The translations under genes were made by a program, and so were the position numbers. Source: Planctomyces sp. (lineage in GTDB: Bacteria; Planctomycetota; Planctomycetia; Planctomycetales; Planctomycetaceae). Taken from it: a stretch of 45,815 nt of DNA. Of the stretch, positions 34,242-42,240 are shown one piece after another (the first letter of the stretch is position 1; each line of letters begins with the position of its first letter). The DNA lies in contig SXKJ01000006.1 in the NCBI GenBank assembly GCA_005778115.1, forward strand, positions 1 through 45,815, written 5' to 3'. A model generated the notes under the pieces. That model had not been told where the DNA came from. It worked only from the letters and a program-made list of their open reading frames with translations, and did no database searches.

Positions 34242-35162
34242 CTACTCTTTCTTCGCGGCTAGATGCTTATCAAACCAGTCGGCGAACAGGTTCAAGTCTT
34301 GGCCGAGGGTTGGCCAGCCGTGATCGGCTCCGGGGCGAAGGACCAGTTCGCATGGGACTTTGGCTTCCTTGAGCTTGTCGATGAAGACGTTCGCCTGCTG
34401 GATCGGCACGAGTTTGTCTTTGTCGCCGTGAATGATCAGCATCGGCGGATCGTCGGCCGAGATGTGCGTGATCGGCGAAATCTCGCGGCCGATCTTTTTC
34501 AGCTTTTCTTCGTCGGCGATCCGTTCAAAGCGTTTCGTCTTCGCATCGGATTCGACGAAGTCGAACGGAGCCGGCAGCCAGGCCAATGGACCTGTGCCCA
34601 ACGCGACGACTCCCGGTTCGCCCCAATTGAGAAAGTCGGTGGGAGGGAAGAAACAGGCAACCGCCTGCACGCGGCTGGATTGCCGATCGACGGGGTCTTT
34701 CGCCTCTTTGTTTTCGAGTTGGCCGTTCGTTCCCATCATCAACGACAAATGCCCACCGGCTGAGGCTCCGATGATGCCGATGCGATTCGGGTCGATCTGG
34801 AATTCGTCCGCCTTGCTGCGGATGAATCGGATCGAGCGTTGCAGGTCGCTGATCGCTTCGGGGATCGTGAACCTCGGCTGACTGCCGTGGACCACCGCGA
34901 AGACAGTGTAGCCCTTTTGCAGAAACGGCGTGACGAAGCCAGCGTTGATCGCGGAGTGATCCGAAAACCATCCGCCGCTCACAACCCAGATGACCGCCGC
35001 TCGGTTGGTGTTCTCCTTGGGAGTGAAGACATCCATCGTCAGCGCGGTGCCAAACTTTCGGCCATAGATGACGTCTTCGCGGCGAGTGAACAGCTCGTCG
35101 GCGGAGGCGAAGTTTGTGGATGCGAAACAGAACAAGAGGGCAAGCAAAACGCAGCGAGTCAT
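34242..35162 (-). CDS. Secreted alpha/beta hydrolase (BD-FAE/esterase-lipase-like)
   Basis: Protein of 306 aa with a signal peptide (TRCVLLALLFCFASTNFASA) and an alpha/beta-hydrolase domain. The nucleophile is Ser134 in GASAGG, the acid probably Asp249 in HGDKD and the base His281 in GADHGW; VVSGGWFSDHS supplies the oxyanion region. Relatives act on esters of sugars or small lipids. GGGAG 8 nt upstream selects ATG 35162 over the longer frame to 35201. It is downstream of the RluA-type gene. Confidence 0.88.
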   Translation of the reverse strand: MTRCVLLALLFCFASTNFASADELFTRREDVIYGRKFGTALTMDVFTPKENTNRAAVIWVVSGGWFSDHSAINAGFVTPFLQKGYTVFAVVHGSQPRFTIPEAISDLQRSIRFIRSKADEFQIDPNRIGIIGASAGGHLSLMMGTNGQLENKEAKDPVDRQSSRVQAVACFFPPTDFLNWGEPGVVALGTGPLAWLPAPFDFVESDAKTKRFERIADEEKLKKIGREISPITHISADDPPMLIIHGDKDKLVPIQQANVFIDKLKEAKVPCELVLRPGADHGWPTLGQDLNLFADWFDKHLAAKKE

Positions 35163-35202
35163 GATGGTCACTCCCAAGTTTGAAAAAAAGTATCGCGGCA
35201 AT

Positions 35203-35257
35203 CGGCTGTCGGCTGTCCGTGTTCGGTCGAAAGCTGATGTCCGACAGCCGAAAGCCG
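35203..35257. repeat. GGTATAACGGCTGTCGGC-family element
   Basis: CGGCTGTCGG near 35203 pairs with CCGACAGCCG at 35241-35250, followed by AAAGCCGTTATACCG. The same sequence is at 11190-11233. The TAA stop of the RluA-type gene (minus strand, 35260-35258) lies in its ACGGTATAACGG end. Confidence 0.65.
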
Positions 35258-36232
35258 TTATACCGTTTTATGAGCAGACTCATTCATTGCACGGTGTTGC
35301 AGCTTCACGAACGATTGAAAGCTGCGCGGCATCTCAGAAACGAAGCGCAAATCTTCTCCGGAAACCGGATGTTGAAAGCCGAGGATGTGCGCGTGCAGCG
35401 CGAGCCGCGTGTGTGGCCAATCGGGATGCTTCGAGAGATTCGGCCGATAGCGGCGGTCGCCGATAATCGGGTGGTCGGCTTCGGAGAGATGGACTCGGAT
35501 CTGATTGCGGCGGCCGGTGTCGAGCTTCACGCGCACGAGCGTTGTGTCGGCCAGCCGTTCATCGACCGCGAAATGCGTGATGGCGTGCTCGCCACCGTCG
35601 GGGTTCTCGACCGAGTACCGGCTGAGCCGCTTGCTGGTCGCGAGGTAACTTTCGTATTGCCCGGCGTCTTCTTGCATGATGCCCGCGACCAGCGCGAGGT
35701 ACACGCGGTCGGGGGCCCGCAGGCGGAGTTGATCCTGCAATGCTCCGGCGATCTCGGATTGCTTGGCGAAGACCAACAGGCCGGATGTCTCGCGGTCGAG
35801 TCGATGCACGACCAACGCTCGGTTCAGACCGCCGAGATAGCGTGATACTTCATCAACCAGCGTCTTCGATTCCTGATGTTCGGTCGGCACAGTAAGGATG
35901 CCAGCCTGTTTGTCGACGACGATTAGATAATCGTCTTCGAAGACGACTCGGAATGTCTGGCATTGAAACGGGCCTTGGACGGGCTTGCCCTGAAACTTGC
36001 CGAGCCATGTCTCGCGGTATTTTCGTTGGGGGTCGTATTTGACCTCAACGACGTCCCCTTCTTTGACGGCGGTGCTCGGTTCGGTGATGGCTCGGCCGTT
36101 GATGCTCAGGCAGCCGTTCATGCACATGCCGCGCAGTTGCGAGCGGGACCGGCCAGTGATCGCTTTCACGATCAGATCGACTCGGCCGGCTTCTTCGGTG
36201 GTAACGGTGTGGGTCTTGTGTTCAAGTGGCAT
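35258..36232 (-). CDS. RluA-family pseudouridine synthase
   Basis: Enzyme of 324 aa that isomerises uridine to pseudouridine in rRNA or tRNA. An S4-like RNA-binding part (SRSQLRGMCMNGCLSINGRA) precedes the catalytic domain with HRLDRETSG (143-151, catalytic Asp146), VYLALVAG and TGRRNQIRVHL. The length is typical of RluA/RluC/RluD. The ATG at 36232 is taken as the start. The stop codon is contributed by the repeat that follows. The target nucleotide cannot be told from sequence. Confidence 0.93.
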   Translation of the reverse strand: MPLEHKTHTVTTEEAGRVDLIVKAITGRSRSQLRGMCMNGCLSINGRAITEPSTAVKEGDVVEVKYDPQRKYRETWLGKFQGKPVQGPFQCQTFRVVFEDDYLIVVDKQAGILTVPTEHQESKTLVDEVSRYLGGLNRALVVHRLDRETSGLLVFAKQSEIAGALQDQLRLRAPDRVYLALVAGIMQEDAGQYESYLATSKRLSRYSVENPDGGEHAITHFAVDERLADTTLVRVKLDTGRRNQIRVHLSEADHPIIGDRRYRPNLSKHPDWPHTRLALHAHILGFQHPVSGEDLRFVSEMPRSFQSFVKLQHRAMNESAHKTV

Positions 36233-36237
36233 GAGCG

Positions 36238-36315
36238 CTCGTAGTGACCCGATTTATCGGGGCGTGTTGAAGGAGATTACGTGATCGCGTACCGCATGAA
36301 TGCGGTCACTACGAG
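36238..36315. repeat. GTAG/CTAC element between RlmI-like and RluA-like genes
   Basis: The ends CTCGTAGTGACC (from 36238) and GGTCACTACGAG (to 36315) are complementary, and each end is followed by its own hairpin (CCCGATTTATCGGGG and ACCGCATGAATGCGGT). GTAG is at 36241-36244 and CTAC at 36309-36312. The TAG stop of the RlmI-like gene is its minus-strand GTAG end. Confidence 0.9.
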
Positions 36316-37601
36316 CCTAGCCGCATCCAGGCGGCTTTGAGGTAGTCGGATTCGGGGTAATTGGCGGAGACCGGATGGTCGGGGGACGCACCGGTGCGGA
36401 AAAGGATTTGCATGTCGCGCGGGCCTCGGCGTTGGAAGCCGTTGTCGTCGGCGGGGCCGAAGGCTTCTCCCGCTTGTCGCGAGGCGGAATACAGCAGCCG
36501 CAAGAAGTCCGCGTCTTGCAGCAAGCCGGAGCAACTGCAGCTCAGCAGCAAGCCATCGGGTTTGACGAGCTGCATGGCCAGCCGATTGAGGTCGAAGTGC
36601 CGGCGCGTTCCTTCGTCGAGCTCTGCTCGATTGCGGATCAGCTTCGGGGGATCGAGCACCACGACGTCGAACTGCCGATTGTTGCGGATCATGTCGCGCA
36701 TGTACGGGAAGACGTCGGCTTGAACGAAGTTCGCTTTCACCGCGTTGAGCTGCGCGTTGCCGCGCGCGATCTTCAGCGGTTGTTCGTCGAGATCCACGCC
36801 AGTGACTTCGGCCGCGTTGCCGAGTTTCTTTGCCGTGATCGAGAACCCGCCGGTGTAGCAGCACAGATCGAGCACACTCTTGCCGGCGGTGAAGTCGGCG
36901 AGGCGGCGGCGATTGTCGCGTTGATCGCAGAAGAAGCCGGTCTTGTGTCCGCCGATAAACTCGATGCGAAACTTCGTGCCGAACTCCTGCACGATGACCG
37001 AGCGGGGGAGTTCCGGAGAACAAACCGGTTCGCCGGCAAAACCTTCTTGAGCTTCCGTGTACGGCCCCGGTCGCAAGACCCAATGCTTCGCTCCGACGAT
37101 CCGAGCCAACCGTTCGAGGATCGCTTGCCCGCGCTGAAAGAGTCCGAGCCCAAACGCTTCGGCCGAGAGCGTGTCGCCGTAACGGTCGATGACGATGCCG
37201 GTGAGCCAGTCTCCCTCGGCGTGAATCAGGCGGTAGGTGTCGGTGACGTCTGGCAGCTTGAGGACGTCGTGCCGCAATCTCACGGCTCGCGTCAGCAGTT
37301 CGTCCCAGTACGCTTCATCGGGAGGATTGTCCCCGGCGCGGATGACGCGGACGGCGACTTCCGACTTGGGATTCACGAAGCCAAATCCGAGCCGACGATT
37401 GTCCTGATCGACGAGCGTGACGAGGTCGCCGGGCAGGGCCGGAGGATCGGGAGGCCCGAAGATTCGTTTCCGAAAGATCAGCGGACTCGCGCCGAGCGTA
37501 TTGATCGTCACACAGGACTCGGCATCGCGCGGTTGATCAAGTGGGCGTTGAGCGGTTCGCACCGGGGCGGTCAACGGTTTGTTTCTTAGAGAGGCTCGCA
37601 T
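36309..37601 (-). CDS. Class I SAM-dependent rRNA methyltransferase (RlmI-like)
   Basis: Protein of 430 aa. An N-terminal PUA-like region (about 30-105) binds RNA, then a central domain leads to GGHKTGFFCDQRDNRR (218-232), SAM motif I VLDLCCYTGGFS (243-254) and the catalytic VVLDPPK (314-320). This matches RlmI/YccW, which makes 5-methylcytosine in 23S rRNA. The ATG at 37601 has no clear ribosome-binding site, and the first 30 residues look weakly conserved, so a later start is possible. Confidence 0.9.
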   Translation of the reverse strand: MRASLRNKPLTAPVRTAQRPLDQPRDAESCVTINTLGASPLIFRKRIFGPPDPPALPGDLVTLVDQDNRRLGFGFVNPKSEVAVRVIRAGDNPPDEAYWDELLTRAVRLRHDVLKLPDVTDTYRLIHAEGDWLTGIVIDRYGDTLSAEAFGLGLFQRGQAILERLARIVGAKHWVLRPGPYTEAQEGFAGEPVCSPELPRSVIVQEFGTKFRIEFIGGHKTGFFCDQRDNRRRLADFTAGKSVLDLCCYTGGFSITAKKLGNAAEVTGVDLDEQPLKIARGNAQLNAVKANFVQADVFPYMRDMIRNNRQFDVVVLDPPKLIRNRAELDEGTRRHFDLNRLAMQLVKPDGLLLSCSCSGLLQDADFLRLLYSASRQAGEAFGPADDNGFQRRGPRDMQILFRTGASPDHPVSANYPESDYLKAAWMRLGS

Positions 37602-37661
37602 GGTCGCGATAGTAACGGTCTCGCCGAAATTGCAGAACGATGGCCGAGTAGGAATGAATCA

Positions 37662-37733
37662 GGCGAGCGGAGCGGCGTCAGCCCCCCGGTGGTGCGGCGA
37701 ACACCCCGCGGGGCTGACGCCGCCCCGCTCGCC
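37662..37733. repeat. GGCGAGCGG-family palindrome
   Basis: Left arm 37662-37690 and right arm ending at 37733. It lies 16 nt after the stop of the S9 peptidase gene (minus strand) and upstream of the RlmI-like gene, a possible transcript-end structure. Confidence 0.92.
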
Positions 37734-37748
37734 AAAGCATGTTCGTGT

Positions 37749-40700
37749 CTAATTCGTCGGCAAGTTCTTCCGCAGGTAGTCGGTCATCAATTGATAAAGA
37801 TGCCGCGTTGTATTCGCACCTTCGGAGATCGAGTGGCTGCGGTTCGGGTAGGCCATCAGCGAGAACAGCTTGTTGTGAGCAATCAGCTCGTTCATCAGCA
37901 GTTCGACTCCTTGGTAGTGGCAGTTGTCGTCGCCGGTGCCGTGGACGATCAGCAGGTTGCCCTTCAGGTTCTTGGCGTGCGTAATCGGCGAGCCTCGTGT
38001 GTAGCCGTCGGCGTTGTCGTTCGGCAGGCCCATGTAACGCTCTTGGTAGATCGTGTCGTACATCTTTTGATTTGGGACGGGGGCAATCGCGATTGCCGTG
38101 CGATACAGGTCGGGGAATTGGAAGATGGCGTTCAAGCTCGATGAGCCACCGCCGCTCCAGCCCCAGATGCCGATCCGATCGGGATCGGCTTGCGGCCAGC
38201 GTTTGAGCATTTCGCGTGCGGCGGCCGCTTGCTCGGTGGGATGCAGGATGCCGATCTGACGATGCACGACTTTTCGCCATTCGCGGCCTCGAGGTGACAT
38301 CGTGCCTCGATTGTCGACGCTCGCCACGAGGTAGCCTTGCTGAGCCAGCATCAGATGCCACAGTCCACGCTTGCCGTCCCAGGCGTCACGCACCGTTTGG
38401 CCATGAGGCTCGCCGTAGACGTAGATCAGCAGCGGATACTTCTTGACGGCACTGGGATCGAACCCCGGCGGCTTCAGGCACCAGGCATCGAGTTGGAGGT
38501 CGTTGCCGATCTCCAATCGCAGGACCTCTGCGGTAGGCTTCTTGAGCGCGTCGAGATTCAGGCACAGCTTCGGATTCGACGCGAGCATTCGCACGACTTT
38601 GTGCTCCGGGAGCGTGATGAGATTGACGATGGGCCGGTGCGAAAACGCCGAATAGGTGTGGAACGCAAACTTGCCATCCGGCGAGATGTTGTAGGTGTGC
38701 CAGCCAGGTTGATTATCGGGCGTCAGCCGCTCCCCTTTCTCACCGTCGAGCGTTGCCCGGTAGAGGTAACGCTGCGTCGCGTTGTCTGGCGAAGCGGCGT
38801 AATAGATTGCTCCGCTCGCTTCATCGACCGCTTCGAGGCCGATCATGTCGAATTGTTCTTGAGTGATGCGGCGAACGGATTCCTTCTCCGTCTCTGCCAG
38901 ATAGGGGCGTCGCCAGCCGTCTCGTTCGCTAATCCACAGGAACTGCTCGCCGTTCTTGAGCCAGCGAAACGGGTTCTCGTTTTCGAGCCATGCGGGATCG
39001 GTCTCGGTCAGGATCGTGCGCGTCGTGCCGGTCACCGGGTCGGCCAGCATCACGCGGTTCGTGGTCTGCAGGCGGTTGAACTGTTGCAACGCGACCTGCT
39101 TGCCGTTGGGCGTCCATTCCAACTGGGCGAGGTAGTGGTTGCGCGGATCACCGGGGACATCGAGCCATCGCACGTCGCCGCCGCCTGCGCTGACGACTCC
39201 GATGCGTGCTGCCGAGTTTTGTTCGCCGACCTTCGGATATCGGATGCCGATCGGCTTCGAGTATGAATCGTCGGTGTTGTTGATGAGAAAGAACTCGCGC
39301 ACGCCGGACGAATCGAGTTGCCAGAACGCGATCGACTTCCCATCAGGACTCCAGCGGTATCCGTCGCGCAGGTCGAGTTCCTCTTCGTAGACCCAATCCG
39401 ACGTGCCGTTGATGAGTGTTGCCGAGCCGTCCTTCGTCAAAGCCGTGACGCTCATGTCCGCGAGGTTCTGGGCGTAGAGATTGTTCTCTCTCACGAACGC
39501 GACGTGAGACGCATCGGGCGAGAACTTGGCGAACATCAGCGTCGACGGCTTCGCATCGCCGCCGAGTTTCTTCAATTCGCGAGACGCGATATCGAGCACC
39601 CAATAATCGCCGCGCGTGTTGCGACGCCAGACGCGGCGGCTGTTCGTGAAGATCAGCACTTTGGATTCGTCGTCAGAGAACTTAAACGATTCGACATTGA
39701 GCGGCCTTTTATTTCCCTTGTCGTCCTTCGCCGCATCGGCGGGAATGAACGCCTCACCGGGGATGACAATTTTCGCCTCTTCGGTGGCAGTGTCGTGCCA
39801 GACGATCTGCCGTAGAGCAGGCGGTTCGCCTGCAACCGGCTTCTCCGCAACCGGACGCTTCGGCCAAATCTCAAACGTGAAGTAACCGGGCCCCTTCTTC
39901 TTCCAAAGAATCGTGCCGATGCTCTCTTCGTCGAAGTCTGGTGAATTGAAGATGCGGTCGATCGTCAGCAACGGATTCGACTTGGCATCGGCTTTCGGCG
40001 TTTCTTCGGTCTTGCTTGCAGCCGCCTCGGACCGTTTCACCGCCTTCTCGCGGATCTGCCGGCGAGCCTCATTGAGTCGCTCCGGCCAGACGAATTTCGG
40101 TGCGGTCGTCGGGGCGTAGCCGGCGAGATGATCCTTTAGCCGCGTGGCCGGTTTCGTGTAGACGAGCTTTGTCTCGCCGAAGACTTCGCGGCACATCTCG
40201 GCGAGGCCGGGGTCGTATTCGAGCAACTCGTCGCGCGTGTTGACGTGATTGTGGTCGTGGTCGTTCTCGCGGTTGTTGTCGAACCAGGACTGCACCCCTT
40301 CAGCGAAGTATTCGTGGTGGTTGGTCGCGGCGTACTTTCCTTTCCAGAGGCCGGCGGTCATCGCTCGGTCATAGGTCTCCTTCAGGCGGCGGTCGAACGT
40401 TGGATCGACGTTGACCATGCCGCGCAGGTGGATGTTGTGGGCAAACTCGTGAATCAGAATGTTCTCGGTTGAGTACGGATCGCCGGGATAGCAGAGCAAG
40501 TTCTCTTCGCCGCACGAGCAAAACGGATCGGTCTGCGACCCGCCGGTTCCGCGAGCTCGCGCGTCCCAGTAGTCCTTGGGCTTGAGCCACGCGAATTCTG
40601 GCACGTCGGTCGTGAACTCGTTGTGCGCGATGATGCACAATCGCGAGCCGGATTTGATCATCGCGGACTTCACATCCGGCCGCTTTGCCAACATCAGGTC

Positions 40701-40922
40701 GACAAGAAACGCCGCCTCTTTCAGCGCGTAATCGTTGACCTTCTCCGACGCGACGATCGGATAGCCGCCGGCATCGACGTACTTCTTGTGAAACGGATCG
40801 GCCTTCAGTTCGGCCGGCGGAGCGGTCACACGCGGTTCGGCGGCAGTTGTCAGAGACAGACCTGTTGCGAGCAGAACGGCGGCCAGCAGCGATTGGCGAA
40901 TCAGCGTGGGGAACAAGTCCAT
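37749..40922 (-). CDS. Secreted fusion of a HExxH metallopeptidase-like domain and an S9 (DPP IV/POP) peptidase
   Basis: Protein of 1057 aa with a signal peptide (DLFPTLIRQSLLAAVLLATG). Residues 40-275 form a zinc-peptidase-like domain with HEFAH (158-162), a downstream EYFAEG (Glu204/Glu208) as a possible third ligand, and a Cys cluster (135, 137, 144). Residues 310-800 are a DPP IV-type beta-propeller, followed by an S9 alpha/beta-hydrolase with Ser923 (GWSGGG), Asp998 (HGTGDDN) and His1030 (NRSHS). GAAAGATCAAAG precedes ATG 40922. Residues near 364-370 (PVAGEPPAL) are encoded by a half palindrome. It probably degrades peptides outside the cytoplasm. Confidence 0.9.
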   Translation of the reverse strand: MDLFPTLIRQSLLAAVLLATGLSLTTAAEPRVTAPPAELKADPFHKKYVDAGGYPIVASEKVNDYALKEAAFLVDLMLAKRPDVKSAMIKSGSRLCIIAHNEFTTDVPEFAWLKPKDYWDARARGTGGSQTDPFCSCGEENLLCYPGDPYSTENILIHEFAHNIHLRGMVNVDPTFDRRLKETYDRAMTAGLWKGKYAATNHHEYFAEGVQSWFDNNRENDHDHNHVNTRDELLEYDPGLAEMCREVFGETKLVYTKPATRLKDHLAGYAPTTAPKFVWPERLNEARRQIREKAVKRSEAAASKTEETPKADAKSNPLLTIDRIFNSPDFDEESIGTILWKKKGPGYFTFEIWPKRPVAEKPVAGEPPALRQIVWHDTATEEAKIVIPGEAFIPADAAKDDKGNKRPLNVESFKFSDDESKVLIFTNSRRVWRRNTRGDYWVLDIASRELKKLGGDAKPSTLMFAKFSPDASHVAFVRENNLYAQNLADMSVTALTKDGSATLINGTSDWVYEEELDLRDGYRWSPDGKSIAFWQLDSSGVREFFLINNTDDSYSKPIGIRYPKVGEQNSAARIGVVSAGGGDVRWLDVPGDPRNHYLAQLEWTPNGKQVALQQFNRLQTTNRVMLADPVTGTTRTILTETDPAWLENENPFRWLKNGEQFLWISERDGWRRPYLAETEKESVRRITQEQFDMIGLEAVDEASGAIYYAASPDNATQRYLYRATLDGEKGERLTPDNQPGWHTYNISPDGKFAFHTYSAFSHRPIVNLITLPEHKVVRMLASNPKLCLNLDALKKPTAEVLRLEIGNDLQLDAWCLKPPGFDPSAVKKYPLLIYVYGEPHGQTVRDAWDGKRGLWHLMLAQQGYLVASVDNRGTMSPRGREWRKVVHRQIGILHPTEQAAAAREMLKRWPQADPDRIGIWGWSGGGSSSLNAIFQFPDLYRTAIAIAPVPNQKMYDTIYQERYMGLPNDNADGYTRGSPITHAKNLKGNLLIVHGTGDDNCHYQGVELLMNELIAHNKLFSLMAYPNRSHSISEGANTTRHLYQLMTDYLRKNLPTN
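39812..39833. repeat. Half GTAG element inside the S9 peptidase gene
   Basis: GTAGAGCAGGCGGTTCGCCT with a 7-bp stem (39817-39823 / 39827-39833). It matches the half element at 21245-21268 and is translated in frame in the linker between the two peptidase parts. Confidence 0.7.
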
Positions 40923-41094
40923 CTTTGATCTTTCAGTTTTCGGAGCATCCGATGAAAGGAGGGGGCGAGTCTTTGTGAAGGCAATTCGTGTCAATATCCC
41001 AAAAGGACTGGCACGAACGCAACCGGGGCGGGCAACGCCGTTAAGGATTGTTGTCGCCGAATTCGTGAGAATTCGAACTCGTCGAGCGACTCAT

Positions 41095-41114
41095 CCGAAG
41101 TCTTACGACTTCGG
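41095..41114. repeat. Short hairpin downstream of the TIGR03032 gene
   Basis: CCGAAGTC / GACTTCGG, an 8-bp perfect stem with loop TTAC. No T tract follows on either strand, so it is listed as a repeat-like hairpin and not as a terminator. The gap 40923-41125 contains nothing else recognisable except an EcoRI-like pair GAATTCGTGAGAATTC at 41060-41075. Confidence 0.6.
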
Positions 41115-41125
41115 CTACGCCTCAA

Positions 41126-42205
41126 TCAGGCGGTGAGGGAATCGGATTCGCCGATGGCGATGATTCGGTGGATCTCATTGGTCTTGAATCCCAATGGCAT
41201 GGGGCGGACGACTTGGGGCAAGACCGCGACGTCGTAGAGTTCCGTCACCATTCCTTCGACTCGCAGCCAGTGAACGACGTCGCCGCTGCGCAGGTTGATG
41301 ATCATCAGACCGCAGCGGGCATCGGTGCCGCGCTTCGCGAGTTCTTCTTCAAGAGCCAGGCCGCCGAACGTCTTGTCGTGTCGAGGCCGCGACAGTCCGA
41401 CAACCGCGTAGTCACCGATGAAGGCCAGACCTCGCAGATAGCCGGGGCAAAATGTCAGTGGCTCGAAACGGCCTCCGTTGGGATCAACGCTGCCGAAGTG
41501 CCCGGTGCCGGAATCGTGCAGCCAGAGACGGCCGCGATAGAGCCTGGGCGAGTGCGGCATCGACAGACCGGATGCGATCACTCGGCCATCGGGAATCTCC
41601 AGTACGACTCCGCCATCGCGACGTCGGTCGCGCCAGCCATCGACGACGTCGCTGGTGCTGACGGCCGTGGCATAGCGCGGATGACCGGCATCGTCCAAGG
41701 CCATGCCATTGAGGTGGCAACGATCCTCGGCCGTCAGTTTGCTGAGAAACGGCGGACTCCAAAGCGGAGTGAAGCTGGCTCGTTCAGAGAGTGTCGCGAG
41801 GCAACCGAAGGCGGTGGCGACAAACACGACTCGGCCGGTGTGATCAATGGCGATGTCGTGCACATCGAGATCGCCAGTCGTGTAGCCGATCTTCGGAACA
41901 AAGAGACGATCGTGATCCTGGTGCATCTCGCCGGGTTGCAGCAGGTTCTCAAAACGCTAGAGTTGAAACAGCGTGCTCAACCAAAGCGTCTGCCCATTCG
42001 CCCACAGACCCATCGCCCGGTTAAAGGTCCGCTCAAAGACCGCCAGACGCCCCTCGGGATTCAAGCCGACCAAAAAGAGCTTGCCAGTTTGGTACGTGGT
42101 AAATGCGAGGCTGACATGCTGCTCGGCGAGCCAATTCGGGAAGTGGCGTGAGCCAGAAACTTCCACCCAGGGTTCGGTATTGGTGTCGGTGGCCGAAGAG
42201 TTCAT
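41126..42205 (-). pseudogene. TIGR03032 family protein interrupted by an amber codon
   Basis: Read through, the frame encodes 359 residues: SGSRHFPNWLAEQHVSLAFT, TYQTGKLFLVGLNPEG and GQTLWLSTLFQL, then TAG (41959-41957), then RFENLLQPGEMHQDHDRLFVP and the rest of a beta-propeller-like protein (GYTTGDLDVHDIAI, LNGMALDDAGHPRYAT). Relatives in this family have Trp between L and RFEN, so TGG to TAG is the likely change. GGAG 6 nt upstream supports ATG 42205. The downstream part has its own ATG at 41926 (266 residues). It follows the cyanophycin-synthetase-like gene by 35 nt. Function unknown. Confidence 0.75.
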
Positions 42206-42240
42206 TGTCCACTCCGAAGTGTTCAGCGTGTTTCGCCGTG

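Noticed and set aside
36375..37589. 404-codon plus-strand frame opposite the RlmI-like gene
   Set aside because: The minus strand carries conserved methyltransferase motifs; the plus frame has none.
41095..41114. Intrinsic terminator after the TIGR03032 gene
   Set aside because: The stem is good but no T-rich tract follows on the minus strand.
9883..42000. Genome-wide stop-codon reassignment inferred from three in-frame stops
   Set aside because: TAG and TGA both serve as ordinary stops for many intact genes here, so independent mutations, sequence errors or local recoding are simpler.
41168..42151. 327-codon plus-strand frame opposite the interrupted TIGR03032 gene
   Set aside because: It spans the amber site on the other strand, but has no domain or ribosome-binding site, while the minus strand matches a known family.
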